Shown here in pieces: positions 18,081-28,237 of a stretch of 64,000 nt of DNA. This DNA comes from Lysinibacillus macroides (GTDB taxonomy: Bacteria > Bacillota > Bacilli > Bacillales_A > Planococcaceae): contig NZ_LGCI01000005.1 of NCBI RefSeq assembly GCF_001281525.1, positions 880,569 through 944,568 of the forward strand, in the 5' to 3' direction. Position 1 is the stretch's first letter. Each line of letters opens with the position of its first letter. The position numbers were made by a program, and so were the translations under genes. The notes beneath the pieces were generated by a model. It did no database searches and was not told the DNA's origin. It saw only the letters and a program-made list of their open reading frames with translations.

Positions 18081-19262
18081 ATGCGTTACTTAACAGCAGG
18101 TGAGTCACATGGACCTCAATTAACAACAATTATTGAGGGATTACCATCACTCTTGCCAATTACAGCAGAAAAAATTAATCATGATTTAAAGCGACGTCAA
18201 GGAGGTCATGGACGTGGGCGCCGTATGCAAATCGAAACAGATACAGTAGAGATTGTTGCAGGCGTTCGTCATGGACAAACGCTTGGTTCTCCTGTAGCGC
18301 TAGTTGTCACAAATGATGACTGGAAGCATTGGACAAAAATTATGGGTGCTGAGCCATTAGCAGATGATGTGAATCCTGAGGAGATTAAACGTCAAATTTC
18401 ACGACCACGACCAGGCCATGCGGATTTAGTAGGAGGCATGAAATACGGTCATCGTGATTTACGCAATGTTTTGGAGCGTTCTTCAGCCCGTGAAACAACT
18501 GTACGTGTAGCAGTAGGCTCTGTGGCAAAGGCATTATTAAATGAATTAGGCATTTCCATTGTGGCACATGTTACAGAAATTGTAGGAATTAAAGCTGATA
18601 CATCCTTGGTAGAAGGGAAGTCTGTGGATGAAATTCGTGCCATTGTAGAGGCTGATCCATGCTATTGTGTGGACCCAGAGGCATCTGCCAAAATGGTAGA
18701 GGCAATTGATGAAGCGAAAAAAGCTGGTGATTCCATTGGTGGTGTTGTGGAAGTTATTATTGAAGGAATGCCAGCGGGGGTAGGCTCCTATGTGCATTAT
18801 GACCGTAAGCTTGATGCAAAGCTAGCAGCAGCTATGCTTTCTATTAATGCATTTAAAGGGGTAGAGTTTGGCATTGGCTTTGAAATGGCACGTCGTAAAG
18901 GCTCTGAGGTGCATGATGAAATTATTTGGTCTGAGGAAGAGGGCTATACGCGTGCGACCAATCGTCTTGGTGGCTTAGAGGGCGGTATGTCTACTGGTAT
19001 GCCAATTGTTGTACGTGGTGTGATGAAGCCAATTCCTACTTTATATAAACCATTGCAAAGTGTGGACATTGATACAAAAGAGCCATTTAAAGCAAGTGTT
19101 GAGCGCTCTGATAGCTGTGCAGTACCTGCAGCATCTATTGTTGCTGAGCATGTTATTGCCTGGGAAATAGCTAATGCAATTTTAGAGCAATTCCATAGTG
19201 ACCAATTGCCACAGCTAAAAGCACAAATTGATGAACATCGTCAATACACAAAGGGGTTCTGA
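18081..19262 (+). CDS. aroC: Chorismate synthase (393 aa)
   Basis: Converts 5-enolpyruvylshikimate-3-phosphate to chorismate, the last shared aromatic step; needs reduced FMN. It has the signatures GESHGPQL at the N-terminus, [12 protein letters not shown] (38-49), [14 protein letters not shown] and [14 protein letters not shown]. Length is normal. GAAGGGAGAAAG precedes the ATG. Only 3 nt separate it from aroB, and the aro-his-tyr genes that follow are tightly packed, so this is the first gene of the aromatic supraoperon (called aroF in B. subtilis). Confidence 0.97.
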   Translation: MRYLTAGESHGPQLTTIIEGLPSLLPITAEKINHDLKRRQGGHGRGRRMQIETDTVEIVAGVRHGQTLGSPVALVVTNDDWKHWTKIMGAEPLADDVNPEEIKRQISRPRPGHADLVGGMKYGHRDLRNVLERSSARETTVRVAVGSVAKALLNELGISIVAHVTEIVGIKADTSLVEGKSVDEIRAIVEADPCYCVDPEASAKMVEAIDEAKKAGDSIGGVVEVIIEGMPAGVGSYVHYDRKLDAKLAAAMLSINAFKGVEFGIGFEMARRKGSEVHDEIIWSEEEGYTRATNRLGGLEGGMSTGMPIVVRGVMKPIPTLYKPLQSVDIDTKEPFKASVERSDSCAVPAASIVAEHVIAWEIANAILEQFHSDQLPQLKAQIDEHRQYTKGF

Positions 19263-19265
19263 TGT

Positions 19266-20357
19266 ATGCGTGTACCAGTTGCAACAAAATCACATCAATA
19301 TGAGGTTGTATTAGGTCATCAGTTTTTAACAAAGGCTATTCAAGGGTTTGCAGATAAGCTAGAAAAAGCAGATAAGCTGATTGTATTGACAGATGCGAAT
19401 GTATGGGCAGCACAAGGTGAATATTTCACCTTAAATTTCCCATACGATTTTGAGGTCTTTATTTTGCCTGGTGGTGAGGCTTGTAAAACCTTTGAACAAT
19501 ACAATGCTGCTCAAACATTTTTATTGGAGCAAAAATGCTCGCGCAAATCATTTATCTTTGCCTTTGGCGGAGGAGCTGTTGGCGATTTAACAGGCTTTGT
19601 GGCGGCAACCTATATGCGGGGCATTCCGTTTATTCAAATTCCAACAACCATTTTAGCGCATGATTCGGCAGTCGGCGGTAAAACAGCTATTAATCATCCA
19701 TTAGGGAAAAATATGATTGGTGCATTTTATCAGCCTGAAGGTGTTATTTATGATACAGCCTTTTTAGCAAGTTTATCTGAACGTGAAATACGTTCAGGAA
19801 CAGCAGAATTAATTAAGCATGCGATGATTTCTGATCGCCTCTGGCTAGAGGAACTAATGGCAGCAGATTCGGTGCTTCATTTTAATCAGCATGAATTAGC
19901 TGAGCAGCTTAAGAAAGGCATTGAAGTGAAGGCACATATTGTCGCTGAGGATGAAACAGAGCAATCTGTGCGTAAATTTTTAAACTTAGGCCATACATAT
20001 GGACATGCGATTGAGGCTGCTGCTGGCTATGGAAAGGTAGCTCATGGTGAGGCTGTAATGATTGGGCTTGTCTATTGTTTACTACTAAGCGAACAATATG
20101 GCAAGTTAGATCGTGCATTTACCACAGCATTTTTACAGTTTGCCATAAAGAATGGCTATCCGTTTGAGGCTGTTTATGAGTATTCCTTTGAACAATTAAC
20201 AACGTATTTAATGAAAGATAAAAAGACGGAATATGGTATTTTGCAATTTGTATTATTAGAGGAAATTGGCAAACCTGTTGTGCAAGCCATTGACTTAGCA
20301 CAGTGTCAAGAGGTAGACGCTGAATATAGAAAATTATTAGCGGAGGTGCTTGTATGA
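19266..20357 (+). CDS. aroB: 3-dehydroquinate synthase (363 aa)
   Basis: Second step of the shikimate pathway: DAHP to 3-dehydroquinate using NAD and a divalent metal. It has FAFGGGAVGDLTGFVAATYM, PTTILAHDSAVGGKTAINH, and the metal-binding histidines in NLGHTYGHAIE and YGKVAHGEAVMIG. Length is typical. It overlaps aroH by 4 nt (ATGA), showing translational coupling. Confidence 0.97.
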   Translation: MRVPVATKSHQYEVVLGHQFLTKAIQGFADKLEKADKLIVLTDANVWAAQGEYFTLNFPYDFEVFILPGGEACKTFEQYNAAQTFLLEQKCSRKSFIFAFGGGAVGDLTGFVAATYMRGIPFIQIPTTILAHDSAVGGKTAINHPLGKNMIGAFYQPEGVIYDTAFLASLSEREIRSGTAELIKHAMISDRLWLEELMAADSVLHFNQHELAEQLKKGIEVKAHIVAEDETEQSVRKFLNLGHTYGHAIEAAAGYGKVAHGEAVMIGLVYCLLLSEQYGKLDRAFTTAFLQFAIKNGYPFEAVYEYSFEQLTTYLMKDKKTEYGILQFVLLEEIGKPVVQAIDLAQCQEVDAEYRKLLAEVLV

Positions 20358-20722
20358 TTCGTGGACTTCGAGGAGCAATAACAATTGAATCTGACAAGCC
20401 GGAGCTTGTATGGGATGAGACAGCAAGATTAGTGCGTGAGGTTGTGGCAGCAAATAATGTAGAGGTAGATGATATTGCATCGATTGTGATTTCTGCAACA
20501 CCTGATATCACCTCAGCATTTCCTGCACGTGCAGTACGCTTGATGGATGGCTGGCAATATGTGCCTGTAATGTGTACACATGAAATGGATGTGCCGAATG
20601 CATTGCCATTATGTATTCGTGTATTAATTCATGCAAATGTAGAAGTTGCACAGAAAGATGTAAAGCATTTATATCTCAATGATGCTGTAAAATTAAGACC
20701 AGATTTAGCACAAGCTAAATAA
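20354..20722 (+). CDS. aroH: Chorismate mutase, AroH type (122 aa)
   Basis: Monofunctional trimeric chorismate mutase (chorismate to prephenate). Family signatures: MIRGLRGAITIESD, ATPDITSAFPARAVR, CTHEMDVPNALPLCIRVL with the active-site Arg residues. Normal length. It lies between aroB and hisC; in B. subtilis the trpEDCFBA genes occupy the space after aroH, but here hisC follows after 18 nt. Confidence 0.96.
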   Translation: MIRGLRGAITIESDKPELVWDETARLVREVVAANNVEVDDIASIVISATPDITSAFPARAVRLMDGWQYVPVMCTHEMDVPNALPLCIRVLIHANVEVAQKDVKHLYLNDAVKLRPDLAQAK

Positions 20723-20740
20723 GTAGAGGAGATGTTATAG

Positions 20741-21841
20741 ATGAAGTGGAAACAGCAATTGGACGGTATGCAAGCATATAAGCCAGGGAAACCAATTGAA
20801 GAGGTACAACGTGAGTATGGCTTAAAGGAAGTTATTAAATTAGCATCGAATGAGAACCCGTTTGGATGCTCGCCAAAGGTAACCGCTTATTTACAAAATA
20901 ATGCAGTAAATCATGCCCTTTATCCAGACGGCTACGCCCAAAATTTGCGTACAGCGGTTGCTAATTATTTAGGTGTGAAAGAGACACAATTGCTCTTTGG
21001 TAATGGCTCTGATGACCTGATTGCCATTATTACACGTGCCTTACTGTATCCAGGTGTCAATACTGTAATGGCTGACCCCTCCTTCTCTCAATATGGGCAT
21101 AATGCTGAAATTGAAGGTGCTGAAGTACGCAAAATTTCTTGTGTTGATGGCGCACATGATTTAGAGGCAATGGCTGCAGCAATTGATGAACAAACATCTG
21201 TTGTATGGGTATGTAGCCCAAATAATCCAACAGGTGTTGTGATTCCAGATGCTGATCTACGTGCCTTTTTAGCAAAAGTGCCAAGCGATGTTCTTGTTAT
21301 TTTAGATGAAGCTTATATTGAATATGTGACACACCCAGGTCATAAAAATACATTGCCAATTATTGCTGACTATCCGAATGTTCTTCTATTACGTACATTC
21401 TCTAAAGCGTATGGACTAGCATCGTTCCGCGTTGGCTATGCGATTGGTCAACCTGATGTTATTGCGAAGCTTGATCCTGTACGCGCACCATTTAATAATA
21501 CGATTTTAAGTCAAGCAGTTGCGGCTATTGCTCTTAGCGATCAGGACTATATTCAAGCATGTCGAGAAGCCAATGAAAAAGGTAAAAAGCAATACGTTGA
21601 ATTTTGTGAAAAGCATAATTTGAAATACTTCCCATCTGATACAAACTTTATTTTCTTTGATACAAAAGCTGATAGTGATGTGGTGTTCCAAGAGCTGATG
21701 AAAAAAGGCTTTATTATCCGCAGTGGTAATGCGTTAGGAATGCCAGGATTCATCCGTGTCACAATTGGCACAGAGGCTCAAAACGCCGCATTGCTGAGCC
21801 AACTCGATGTTCTTTTAAAAGAACAGGGAGTTTTTGCATGA
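20741..21841 (+). CDS. hisC: Histidinol-phosphate / aromatic aminotransferase (366 aa)
   Basis: PLP-dependent class I/II aminotransferase. KLASNENPFGCSP at the N-terminus, SPNNPTGVVIP and LRTFSKAYGLASFRVGYAIG with the Schiff-base lysine around residue 220. In Bacillus HisC also transaminates prephenate-derived acids for Tyr and Phe synthesis, which explains its place between aroH and tyrA. Good AGAGGAG site upstream; overlaps tyrA by 4 nt (ATGA). Confidence 0.95.
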   Translation: MKWKQQLDGMQAYKPGKPIEEVQREYGLKEVIKLASNENPFGCSPKVTAYLQNNAVNHALYPDGYAQNLRTAVANYLGVKETQLLFGNGSDDLIAIITRALLYPGVNTVMADPSFSQYGHNAEIEGAEVRKISCVDGAHDLEAMAAAIDEQTSVVWVCSPNNPTGVVIPDADLRAFLAKVPSDVLVILDEAYIEYVTHPGHKNTLPIIADYPNVLLLRTFSKAYGLASFRVGYAIGQPDVIAKLDPVRAPFNNTILSQAVAAIALSDQDYIQACREANEKGKKQYVEFCEKHNLKYFPSDTNFIFFDTKADSDVVFQELMKKGFIIRSGNALGMPGFIRVTIGTEAQNAALLSQLDVLLKEQGVFA

Positions 21842-22935
21842 CACGCAAAGTGCTTGTTATTGGGCTAGGCTTAATTGGCGGCTCCATTGCGCTTGCTTTA
21901 CAAAAAGCACCTGAGACTAGAATTATTGGCTATGATATGGATGCTCAAACACGTGAGCATGCAAAAACATTAAATATTGTCCATGATATTGTGACAGACC
22001 CACAAGCAGCTGCCGCAGATGTTGATGTTATTATCTTTGGTACACCTGTGAATGCAACACTTGAGTGGATGGAGCAATTAAAATCATGGTCCTTAAAAAA
22101 TAAAGTGATTGTAACAGATACAGGGAGTACAAAAAAATTAATTATGCAAAAAGCTGGGGAACTGCGTGAGCTTGGCATTACATTTATTGGTGGACATCCA
22201 ATGGCTGGCTCTCATAAGAGCGGTGTGTTAGCAGCAAAGGCACATCTTTTTGAGAATGCTTACTATATGCTAACACCGCTTGCTGGAGAGGAAATTGTCC
22301 ATATGGCACAACTTGAAAGTTTGTTAAAGTTTACCCATGCAAAGGTTGTCAGTGTATCTGCTAGTGAACACGATCATATGACAGCGGTTGTCAGCCACTT
22401 TCCGCATGTGATTGCTGCCTCACTTGTCCATCAATTAGGGGGCGAAAATGGAGAATATCCGATGACGCGTTCTCTTGCCGCTGGTGGTTTTCGTGATGTG
22501 ACACGAATTGCTTCTTCCAACCCTATTTTATGGCGGGATATTACCTTGCAGAATCGTGATGAGCTACTAACACAGCTTGAAGGCTGGGAACAGGAAATGC
22601 AGCGCATTAAGGAACTGCTGACAAAGGGCACGTCACAAGATATTGAAGATTATTTTGCTGTTGCCAAAGAACTTAGAGATGAATTACCGATTGGTGCAGG
22701 AGCTATGTATACACCGTTTGATTTATATGTAGATGTTCCTGATTATCCTGGTGTGATTTCAGAGGTTACAGGCTTACTTGCAGATGAAGCGATCAGTATT
22801 ACAAACCTAAGAATTGTTGAATCTCGTGAAGATGTTTTTGGTATTCTCGTTATTAGTTTCCAAAATGAAAATGATCGCGAACGTGCCGCAACATGTATTC
22901 AAAAACGAGCTAATTTTGAAACATATATTTCATAG
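21838..22935 (+). CDS. tyrA: Prephenate dehydrogenase with ACT domain (365 aa)
   Basis: Oxidatively decarboxylates prephenate to 4-hydroxyphenylpyruvate. NAD-binding VIGLGLIGGSIALALQ at 6-21, the catalytic region FIGGHPMAGSHKSGV, and the SEHDHMTAVVSHFPH histidines. The C-terminal ~70 residues (DVPDYPGVISEVTGLLADEA...) are an ACT domain, which usually mediates feedback by tyrosine. Translationally coupled to hisC. An 87-nt gap with a hairpin separates it from aroA. Confidence 0.95.
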   Translation: MTRKVLVIGLGLIGGSIALALQKAPETRIIGYDMDAQTREHAKTLNIVHDIVTDPQAAAADVDVIIFGTPVNATLEWMEQLKSWSLKNKVIVTDTGSTKKLIMQKAGELRELGITFIGGHPMAGSHKSGVLAAKAHLFENAYYMLTPLAGEEIVHMAQLESLLKFTHAKVVSVSASEHDHMTAVVSHFPHVIAASLVHQLGGENGEYPMTRSLAAGGFRDVTRIASSNPILWRDITLQNRDELLTQLEGWEQEMQRIKELLTKGTSQDIEDYFAVAKELRDELPIGAGAMYTPFDLYVDVPDYPGVISEVTGLLADEAISITNLRIVESREDVFGILVISFQNENDRERAATCIQKRANFETYIS

Positions 22936-22960
22936 TATAGTGGATATTGATGATAGAAGA

Positions 22961-22997
22961 GGGCTGTTGAGAAAATGTTTCCTTTCTCGGCAGTCCC
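22961..22997 (+). other. Hairpin between tyrA and aroA
   Basis: GGGCTG and GAGAAA pair with TTTCTC and CAGTCCC. There is no T run after it, so it is more likely an RNA processing or stability element than a terminator; aroA would still be transcribed through it. Confidence 0.4.
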
Positions 22998-23022
22998 ATC
23001 TTCATAGAAAGGAAGAAAATCA

Positions 23023-24309
23023 ATGAGTGAAAAAGTTTTGCAATACAATAAGCCTTCTTTACAGGGCATATTAACGATTCCTGGCGATAAATCAGTTTCT
23101 CACCGTTCTGTAATGTTTGGAGCCATTGCTACAGGTGCAACGACAGTAGAAGGCTTTTTATTAGGAGAAGACTGTTTAAGTACCATTGATTGCTTCCAAA
23201 AGCTTGGTGTTCATATTGAGGTGGAAGGAACAAATGTAACGATCCAAAGTCCAGGAATAGAGAACTGGCAAGAGCCTACAGAGGTGTTGTATACAGGTAA
23301 CTCAGGAACCACAACACGTTTAATGTTAGGGATCTTAGCAGGCTCGCCTGTTCATTCTGTCATGACTGGGGATGCTTCCATTGGCAAGCGACCAATGCGC
23401 CGTGTGATTGACCCGTTACGTCAAATGGGCGCACAGATTACAGGTCGTGCAAAAGGACAATATACACCGTTAGCTATTCAAGGGACAAAGCTGCAAGCCA
23501 TTGATTATCAAATGCCTGTAGCAAGCGCACAAGTTAAATCTGCTATTTTACTGGCAGGCTTACGTGCTGAAGGAACAACAATTGTGCGAGAAACAGAAGT
23601 ATCTCGAGATCATACTGAGCGAATGCTACGTCAATTTGGCGCACAAGTAGAAGTAAACAATGGTGTTGTCTCACTAGAAGGTGGTCAAATCCTTCAAGGA
23701 ACGCATGTTGCTGTACCAGGAGATATTTCCTCAGCAGCCTTTTTCTTAGTAGCAGGAGCTATCTGCGAAAATAGTAAAATAACATTAGAGAATGTCGGTA
23801 TAAACCCAACACGCGATGGTATTGTCGAGGTTCTTCAAAAAATGGGTGCGGCGATGACAGTGACGCCAAATAGCGATACACAGGCTGAGCCAACAGCAAC
23901 CATCCAAATTGAAACATCAACATTGACAGCTACAACAATCGAGGGTGATATGATCCCACGTTTAATCGATGAAATTCCGATTATTGCACTGCTTGCTACA
24001 CAAGCACATGGCCGAACAATTATTAAAGATGCTGAGGAACTAAAGGTGAAGGAAACAGACCGCATAACAGCTGTTGTGAATGAATTGACAAAACTAGGTG
24101 CGAATATTGAAGCAACAGCAGATGGCATGGTTATTGAAGGCCCCACACCACTGCACGGTGCCAGCCTACAAACATATGGCGATCATCGTATTGGCATGAT
24201 GGGTGCAATTGCTGCATTAATCACAGATGGGGCAGTCACATTGGATGATGCCGGCTGTATCGCTGTATCCTACCCATCGTTCTTTGAGCATATTGAGGCA
24301 GTTAAATAA
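23023..24309 (+). CDS. aroA: 3-phosphoshikimate 1-carboxyvinyltransferase, EPSP synthase (428 aa)
   Basis: Joins shikimate-3-phosphate and phosphoenolpyruvate. Signatures: [18 protein letters not shown] near residue 22, [16 protein letters not shown] near 90, [13 protein letters not shown], and the C-terminal [14 protein letters not shown]. The loop around residue 92-100 reads GNSGTTTR, the class II-like type found in Bacillus and Staphylococcus rather than the E. coli GNAGTAMR type. Last gene of the aromatic operon (aroE in B. subtilis naming). Confidence 0.96.
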   Translation: MSEKVLQYNKPSLQGILTIPGDKSVSHRSVMFGAIATGATTVEGFLLGEDCLSTIDCFQKLGVHIEVEGTNVTIQSPGIENWQEPTEVLYTGNSGTTTRLMLGILAGSPVHSVMTGDASIGKRPMRRVIDPLRQMGAQITGRAKGQYTPLAIQGTKLQAIDYQMPVASAQVKSAILLAGLRAEGTTIVRETEVSRDHTERMLRQFGAQVEVNNGVVSLEGGQILQGTHVAVPGDISSAAFFLVAGAICENSKITLENVGINPTRDGIVEVLQKMGAAMTVTPNSDTQAEPTATIQIETSTLTATTIEGDMIPRLIDEIPIIALLATQAHGRTIIKDAEELKVKETDRITAVVNELTKLGANIEATADGMVIEGPTPLHGASLQTYGDHRIGMMGAIAALITDGAVTLDDAGCIAVSYPSFFEHIEAVK

Positions 24310-24322
24310 CAATCGAAAATGG

Positions 24323-24348
24323 ACTCTCCAGCTTTTGGGGAGTTTTTT
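24323..24348 (+). terminator. Terminator of the aromatic operon
   Basis: ACTCTCC pairs with GGGGAGT, then TTTTTTC. Confidence 0.75.
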
Positions 24349-24410
24349 CTTGTTTCAAATGTAAATGTTTTGTAGCATAAAGGTATTAATGAAAGAATAG
24401 GTGAATAACT

Positions 24411-25673
24411 GTGAACAATGCGATGACTGAAATGATGCAAGCACTTGAGCAAGGGGACCTGGCATTAATAGATCAGCTACTGGAATTATTTTTAACGAAG
24501 GAGCTACCTGAGGACATTTATACACTGGCTGAAATTTTCATGCAATATGGGTATATGAAGGAAGCTGATCGTGTACTGGAGCATTTACAATTTTTAATGC
24601 CAGAGGAAGCACAGTTAAAAATAGATCGTGCAAATGTGTTAATGGAGCTTGGTGATGAGGACGGTGCGTTAGATTTATTGTTAGAAGTGGATGAAACAGC
24701 ACAAGAGTATCCGCAAGCGTTACTTGTTTTAGCAGATTATTATCAAATGCAAGGGTTGTTTGAGGTAGCAGAAATCCGTATCAATGAAGCATTGGCAATC
24801 TTACCGGAAGAGCCATTGCTGCATTTTGCCAAAGCAGAGCTGCTATTTGAAACAGGTCGCTTTTTAGAGGCTGCTAGATTGTATGAAGAATTATATGAGC
24901 AACACCGTGAATTTGCTGGTGTCAACCTTGTAGAGCGGTTGGCAGAGGTCTATCGTGCAGGAGCTGCCTATGAACTAGCTTTGGATTATTATAGCAAAGC
25001 ACTTGAAGATGAGGTCAAGCCCGATGTTTTATTTGGTGCGGCGTATTCCGCTTTCCAGTCTCAAAAATATGAGATGGCCATTCAGCAATTAGAGGAATTA
25101 AAAGAATTAGATCCTGATTACTTCTCAGCGTATTTATTGCTGGCACAAAGCTACGCGATGCTAGAGGATAATCCAAAAGCATACACTGCTATTCAAGAGG
25201 GTTTAAAGCGCGATGAATACGATAAATCACTCTATTTATTTGCGGGTAAAATGGCCCTCAAAAACAGTTTACCAGAAGAAGCTGAACAACATTTAAGAGA
25301 AGCCATCGCACTGGATCCTGAATATATGGAAGCGGTATTGGCTCTTATCGCCATTTTCGGACAGCAGGAGCGCCATGAGGATGTTATTGAATTATTTGAG
25401 ACATTACAGCAAAATGATTTTGAATGGAGCGCTTTATATCCTTTTGCAGCAGCGGCATACGAAAATTTAGAATTGTACGACCGTGCATACGAATTTTACC
25501 GTTTGGCATATAATGATTTTAAGGAAGACGCAACATTTTTAGAAAAATATGTTTACTTTTTAGTAGAGGAAGGCAAACGCTTAGAGGCAAAAGAGGTTCT
25601 TGAGCAATTATTGCGCATCCAACCAGGTGAACCAGCGTGGCAAGAGCTGTTAGAAACCTTAGAATTTGAGTAA
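24411..25673 (+). CDS. ypiA: TPR-repeat protein, YpiA-like (420 aa)
   Basis: Contains at least eight tetratricopeptide-like repeats along its whole length (for example ALLVLADYYQMQGLFEVAEI, AYLLLAQSYAMLEDNPKAYT, PEEAEQHLREAIALDPEYME). Acidic and soluble, a likely protein-interaction scaffold. The GTG start has AGGTG about 9 nt upstream. Position after aroA and before ypiB matches B. subtilis ypiA, whose role is not well defined. Confidence 0.85.
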   Translation: MNNAMTEMMQALEQGDLALIDQLLELFLTKELPEDIYTLAEIFMQYGYMKEADRVLEHLQFLMPEEAQLKIDRANVLMELGDEDGALDLLLEVDETAQEYPQALLVLADYYQMQGLFEVAEIRINEALAILPEEPLLHFAKAELLFETGRFLEAARLYEELYEQHREFAGVNLVERLAEVYRAGAAYELALDYYSKALEDEVKPDVLFGAAYSAFQSQKYEMAIQQLEELKELDPDYFSAYLLLAQSYAMLEDNPKAYTAIQEGLKRDEYDKSLYLFAGKMALKNSLPEEAEQHLREAIALDPEYMEAVLALIAIFGQQERHEDVIELFETLQQNDFEWSALYPFAAAAYENLELYDRAYEFYRLAYNDFKEDATFLEKYVYFLVEEGKRLEAKEVLEQLLRIQPGEPAWQELLETLEFE

Positions 25674-25687
25674 AGGAGGGAGTGGGT

Positions 25688-26245
25688 ATGACTGCTTCTG
25701 TATCAGTTGTTGATAAAAAAGCATTTGTTCGATGGTTTTTAAAAAATTACCAATTGAAGCGTCGTGAATGTGTATGGATTTTAAATTACCTATTGAGTAA
25801 TGATGATCTTTTAAAACGAATTCGCTTTGTGGAAGAAGCGCACTATTGCCCTAGAGCAATGGTCATGTCAACAGTGGATTCAACAGGTGTGCCTTTTCGA
25901 TTTTATAAAGGCAATGTAATGACGGCAGATGCTGAAAAATCATTCCATGATTTACGCTTACACGAGCAAGAAGATATGTATATACAATTGAATTTTCCGA
26001 ATATACCTCCAAGTGCACAATACTTAGCAGTTTTAGAAGAAAACCCTTATATGCCAGAAACATTACTTGTTAGTGAAAAAGATCGTTTACTGGCAGAAGA
26101 ACTGCTTTCCAATAGCTTACTCGTATTCCAAGAAGAAAAATTACTTGCACAAATTGATGAAGCCCTTGACCAGGGAGATGAAGAACGCTTTTATGAATTG
26201 TCCAATTTGTTACAAGCATTAAAGGAAACGGCTAATTTACGTTAA
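25688..26245 (+). CDS. ypiB: UPF0302 family protein, YpiB-like (185 aa)
   Basis: Matches the UPF0302 (YpiB) family: FVRWFLKNYQLKRRECVWIL, followed by the signature VEEAHYCPRAMVMSTV and PFRFYKGNVMTADAEKSFHD. The ATG at 25688 has AGGAGG 7 nt upstream; an in-frame GTG at 25682 is too close to that site. Function is not established; the family is conserved among Bacillales. Likely cotranscribed with ypiA (14 nt gap). Confidence 0.9.
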   Translation: MTASVSVVDKKAFVRWFLKNYQLKRRECVWILNYLLSNDDLLKRIRFVEEAHYCPRAMVMSTVDSTGVPFRFYKGNVMTADAEKSFHDLRLHEQEDMYIQLNFPNIPPSAQYLAVLEENPYMPETLLVSEKDRLLAEELLSNSLLVFQEEKLLAQIDEALDQGDEERFYELSNLLQALKETANLR

Positions 26246-26385
26246 TCATAGGTAAAAATTGAATGTCCTTTACCCACTTCAATATGGTAACATTACTAGT
26301 GAATGATTGTTTTCACTTTGTATTGGTTATCCTACTTGAAAGTGGAGAAGGGCATTTTATTTTGCAGTAAAAGGAGGTTTGATGA

Positions 26386-26835
26386 ATGTATTTTAATGCA
26401 AGCGATGTAACAGCATTTATGGCACAGAAGGATTTCATCGATACTGCTATTGTCCCACTTGTATCCATTGATCTAGCTACTGAAAAAATGAAACAGAGTG
26501 GCGCAGAAGCAGATTTTATTATGTCTTTAACATCTTTTATTGAGAAGCAGTTTAAGGGACGTTTACTTGTCATGCCACCGTTTTCGTATATGCCATCTCT
26601 AAAATATGATGACTTGCCACAGCAATTAGAAGTACAATTACATAATGCTGGCTTTAAGCATGTGTTCTTCATTACTTGTGACCATTTTTGGACAAGTGGT
26701 GGAGATAGCGTCAATATGATTTGGTTACCAGCTATTCCGTTAGAAAGTATGGATGTGAATGTGAAAAAAAAGATCTTAGAAGATCAGTTACGACAAGTAA
26801 TTCCGCTGCTTTCGACGAAATGGGCACAAATTTAA
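26386..26835 (+). CDS. ypiF: DUF2487 family protein, YpiF-like (149 aa)
   Basis: Short cytosolic protein beginning MYFNASDVTAFMAQKDFIDT, with VIPLLSTKWAQI at the end, as in Bacillus YpiF. AAAGGAGG lies upstream of the ATG. Role unknown; conserved placement just before the qcr operon. Confidence 0.85.
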   Translation: MYFNASDVTAFMAQKDFIDTAIVPLVSIDLATEKMKQSGAEADFIMSLTSFIEKQFKGRLLVMPPFSYMPSLKYDDLPQQLEVQLHNAGFKHVFFITCDHFWTSGGDSVNMIWLPAIPLESMDVNVKKKILEDQLRQVIPLLSTKWAQI

Positions 26836-26990
26836 CATTTAGCTTCAATAAATGTTCACATTCTTCAGCTTTCCACAGAATGCTATATTGACCAAGCTAT
26901 GGACTTGATATATCATAGATATGTCCTAGTATTACTATTTGTAAAAGTATGTCCGTTGGACTGACCTTTAAGTTAGAGGGGGGAAAACAA

Positions 26991-27494
26991 GTGAGTAAAA
27001 ATCGAGTTTCACGTCGTCAGTTTCTAAGCTATACACTAACTGGTGTAGGTGGATTTATGGCGGCAGGTATGCTAATGCCGATGGTTCGTTTTGCAATTGA
27101 CCCAGTGTTACAAAGTCATGGCGGTGGAGATTTTGTGCAAACGGAACTTAAAGTGACTGACATCACAGAAGAGCCTGTTAAAGTTGACTTTAGCTTTGAA
27201 CAAGTTGATGCATGGTACAAATCAGATGTAACAAGTGTAGCATGGGTTTATAAAAGTGGCGACCAAATTATTGCCCTTTCACCAGTTTGTACACATTTAG
27301 GTTGTATGGTGGACTGGGGTGCAGATTCAGCACACCCTGATCAGTTCTTCTGTCCATGTCATGCAGGGCGTTATGAGAAAAACGGGAAAAACATTGCAGG
27401 TACACCACCTACACGCCCATTGGATGAATATGACATACAAGAAAAAGATGGCTATTTAATGATTGGTCCAACAAAAGCAAATACTCTAAGTTAA
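26991..27494 (+). CDS. qcrA: Menaquinol:cytochrome c reductase Rieske iron-sulfur subunit (167 aa)
   Basis: Rieske [2Fe-2S] protein of the bc-type complex. The N-terminus has a twin-arginine-like sequence (RVSRRQFLSYTL) followed by a membrane anchor (GVGGFMAAGMLMPMVRFA). Cluster ligands are in CTHLGC and CPCHAGRYE. The GTG at 26991 is chosen because GAGGGGGG lies 9 nt upstream; the frame extends further upstream without a site. First gene of qcrABC; passes electrons from menaquinol toward cytochrome c. Confidence 0.96.
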   Translation: MSKNRVSRRQFLSYTLTGVGGFMAAGMLMPMVRFAIDPVLQSHGGGDFVQTELKVTDITEEPVKVDFSFEQVDAWYKSDVTSVAWVYKSGDQIIALSPVCTHLGCMVDWGADSAHPDQFFCPCHAGRYEKNGKNIAGTPPTRPLDEYDIQEKDGYLMIGPTKANTLS

Positions 27495-27517
27495 ATAAGT
27501 AAGGGGGTACGACAACA

Positions 27518-28192
27518 GTGCTAAATAAAATTTATGATTGGGTCGATGAACGATTAGATATTACACCGATTTGGCGTGATATTGCCGACCACGAAGTGCC
27601 AGAGCACGTTAACCCTGCACATCATTTTTCAGCATTCGTTTATTGCTTCGGTGGATTAACATTCTTCATCACAGTAATTCAAATTCTATCTGGTATGTTC
27701 CTAACAATGTACTATGTACCAGACGTTGTGAATGCTTGGAAATCAGTTTATTATTTACAAAACGAAGTAGCATTTGGTGAAATCGTACGTGGTATGCACC
27801 ACTGGGGAGCTTCATTAGTAATCGTAATGATGTTCTTACATACGCTTCGTGTATTCTTCACAGGTTCTTATAAAAAACCTCGTGAGTTAAACTGGATGGT
27901 TGGTGTAGGTATTTTTGGTGTAATGATGGGTCTTGGTTTTACAGGATACTTATTACCATGGGATATGAAAGCATTATTCGCTACAAAAGTAGGTATCGAA
28001 ATTGCTGCATCTGTACCGTTTATCGGTGGGATGATTAAAGTATTATTAGCGGGTGACACAACAATTCTTGGTGCTCAAACGCTAACGCGATTCTTTGCGA
28101 TTCATGTATTCTTCTTACCTGCAGTATTGTTTGGGTTACTTGCAGCACACTTTATCATGATTCGTCGTCAAGGAATTTCAGGACCGTTGTAA
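27518..28192 (+). CDS. qcrB: Cytochrome b subunit of bc complex (224 aa)
   Basis: b6-type short cytochrome b with four membrane helices. Heme-ligating histidine pairs lie in MHHWGASLVIVMMFLHTLRV and in FAIHVFFLPAVLFGLLAAHF. The motif GYLLPWDMKA is diagnostic of quinol oxidation subunits. GTG start preceded by AAGGGGG. Works with QcrA and QcrC in the plasma membrane. Confidence 0.96.
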   Translation: MLNKIYDWVDERLDITPIWRDIADHEVPEHVNPAHHFSAFVYCFGGLTFFITVIQILSGMFLTMYYVPDVVNAWKSVYYLQNEVAFGEIVRGMHHWGASLVIVMMFLHTLRVFFTGSYKKPRELNWMVGVGIFGVMMGLGFTGYLLPWDMKALFATKVGIEIAASVPFIGGMIKVLLAGDTTILGAQTLTRFFAIHVFFLPAVLFGLLAAHFIMIRRQGISGPL

Positions 28193-28237
28193 TTAATTGA
28201 CTTGACGGTTCAATGATCTTTAAAAGGAGGGGACATT

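Noticed and set aside
22961..22997. Terminator between tyrA and aroA
   Set aside because: Good stem but no T run; called a hairpin of unknown role instead.
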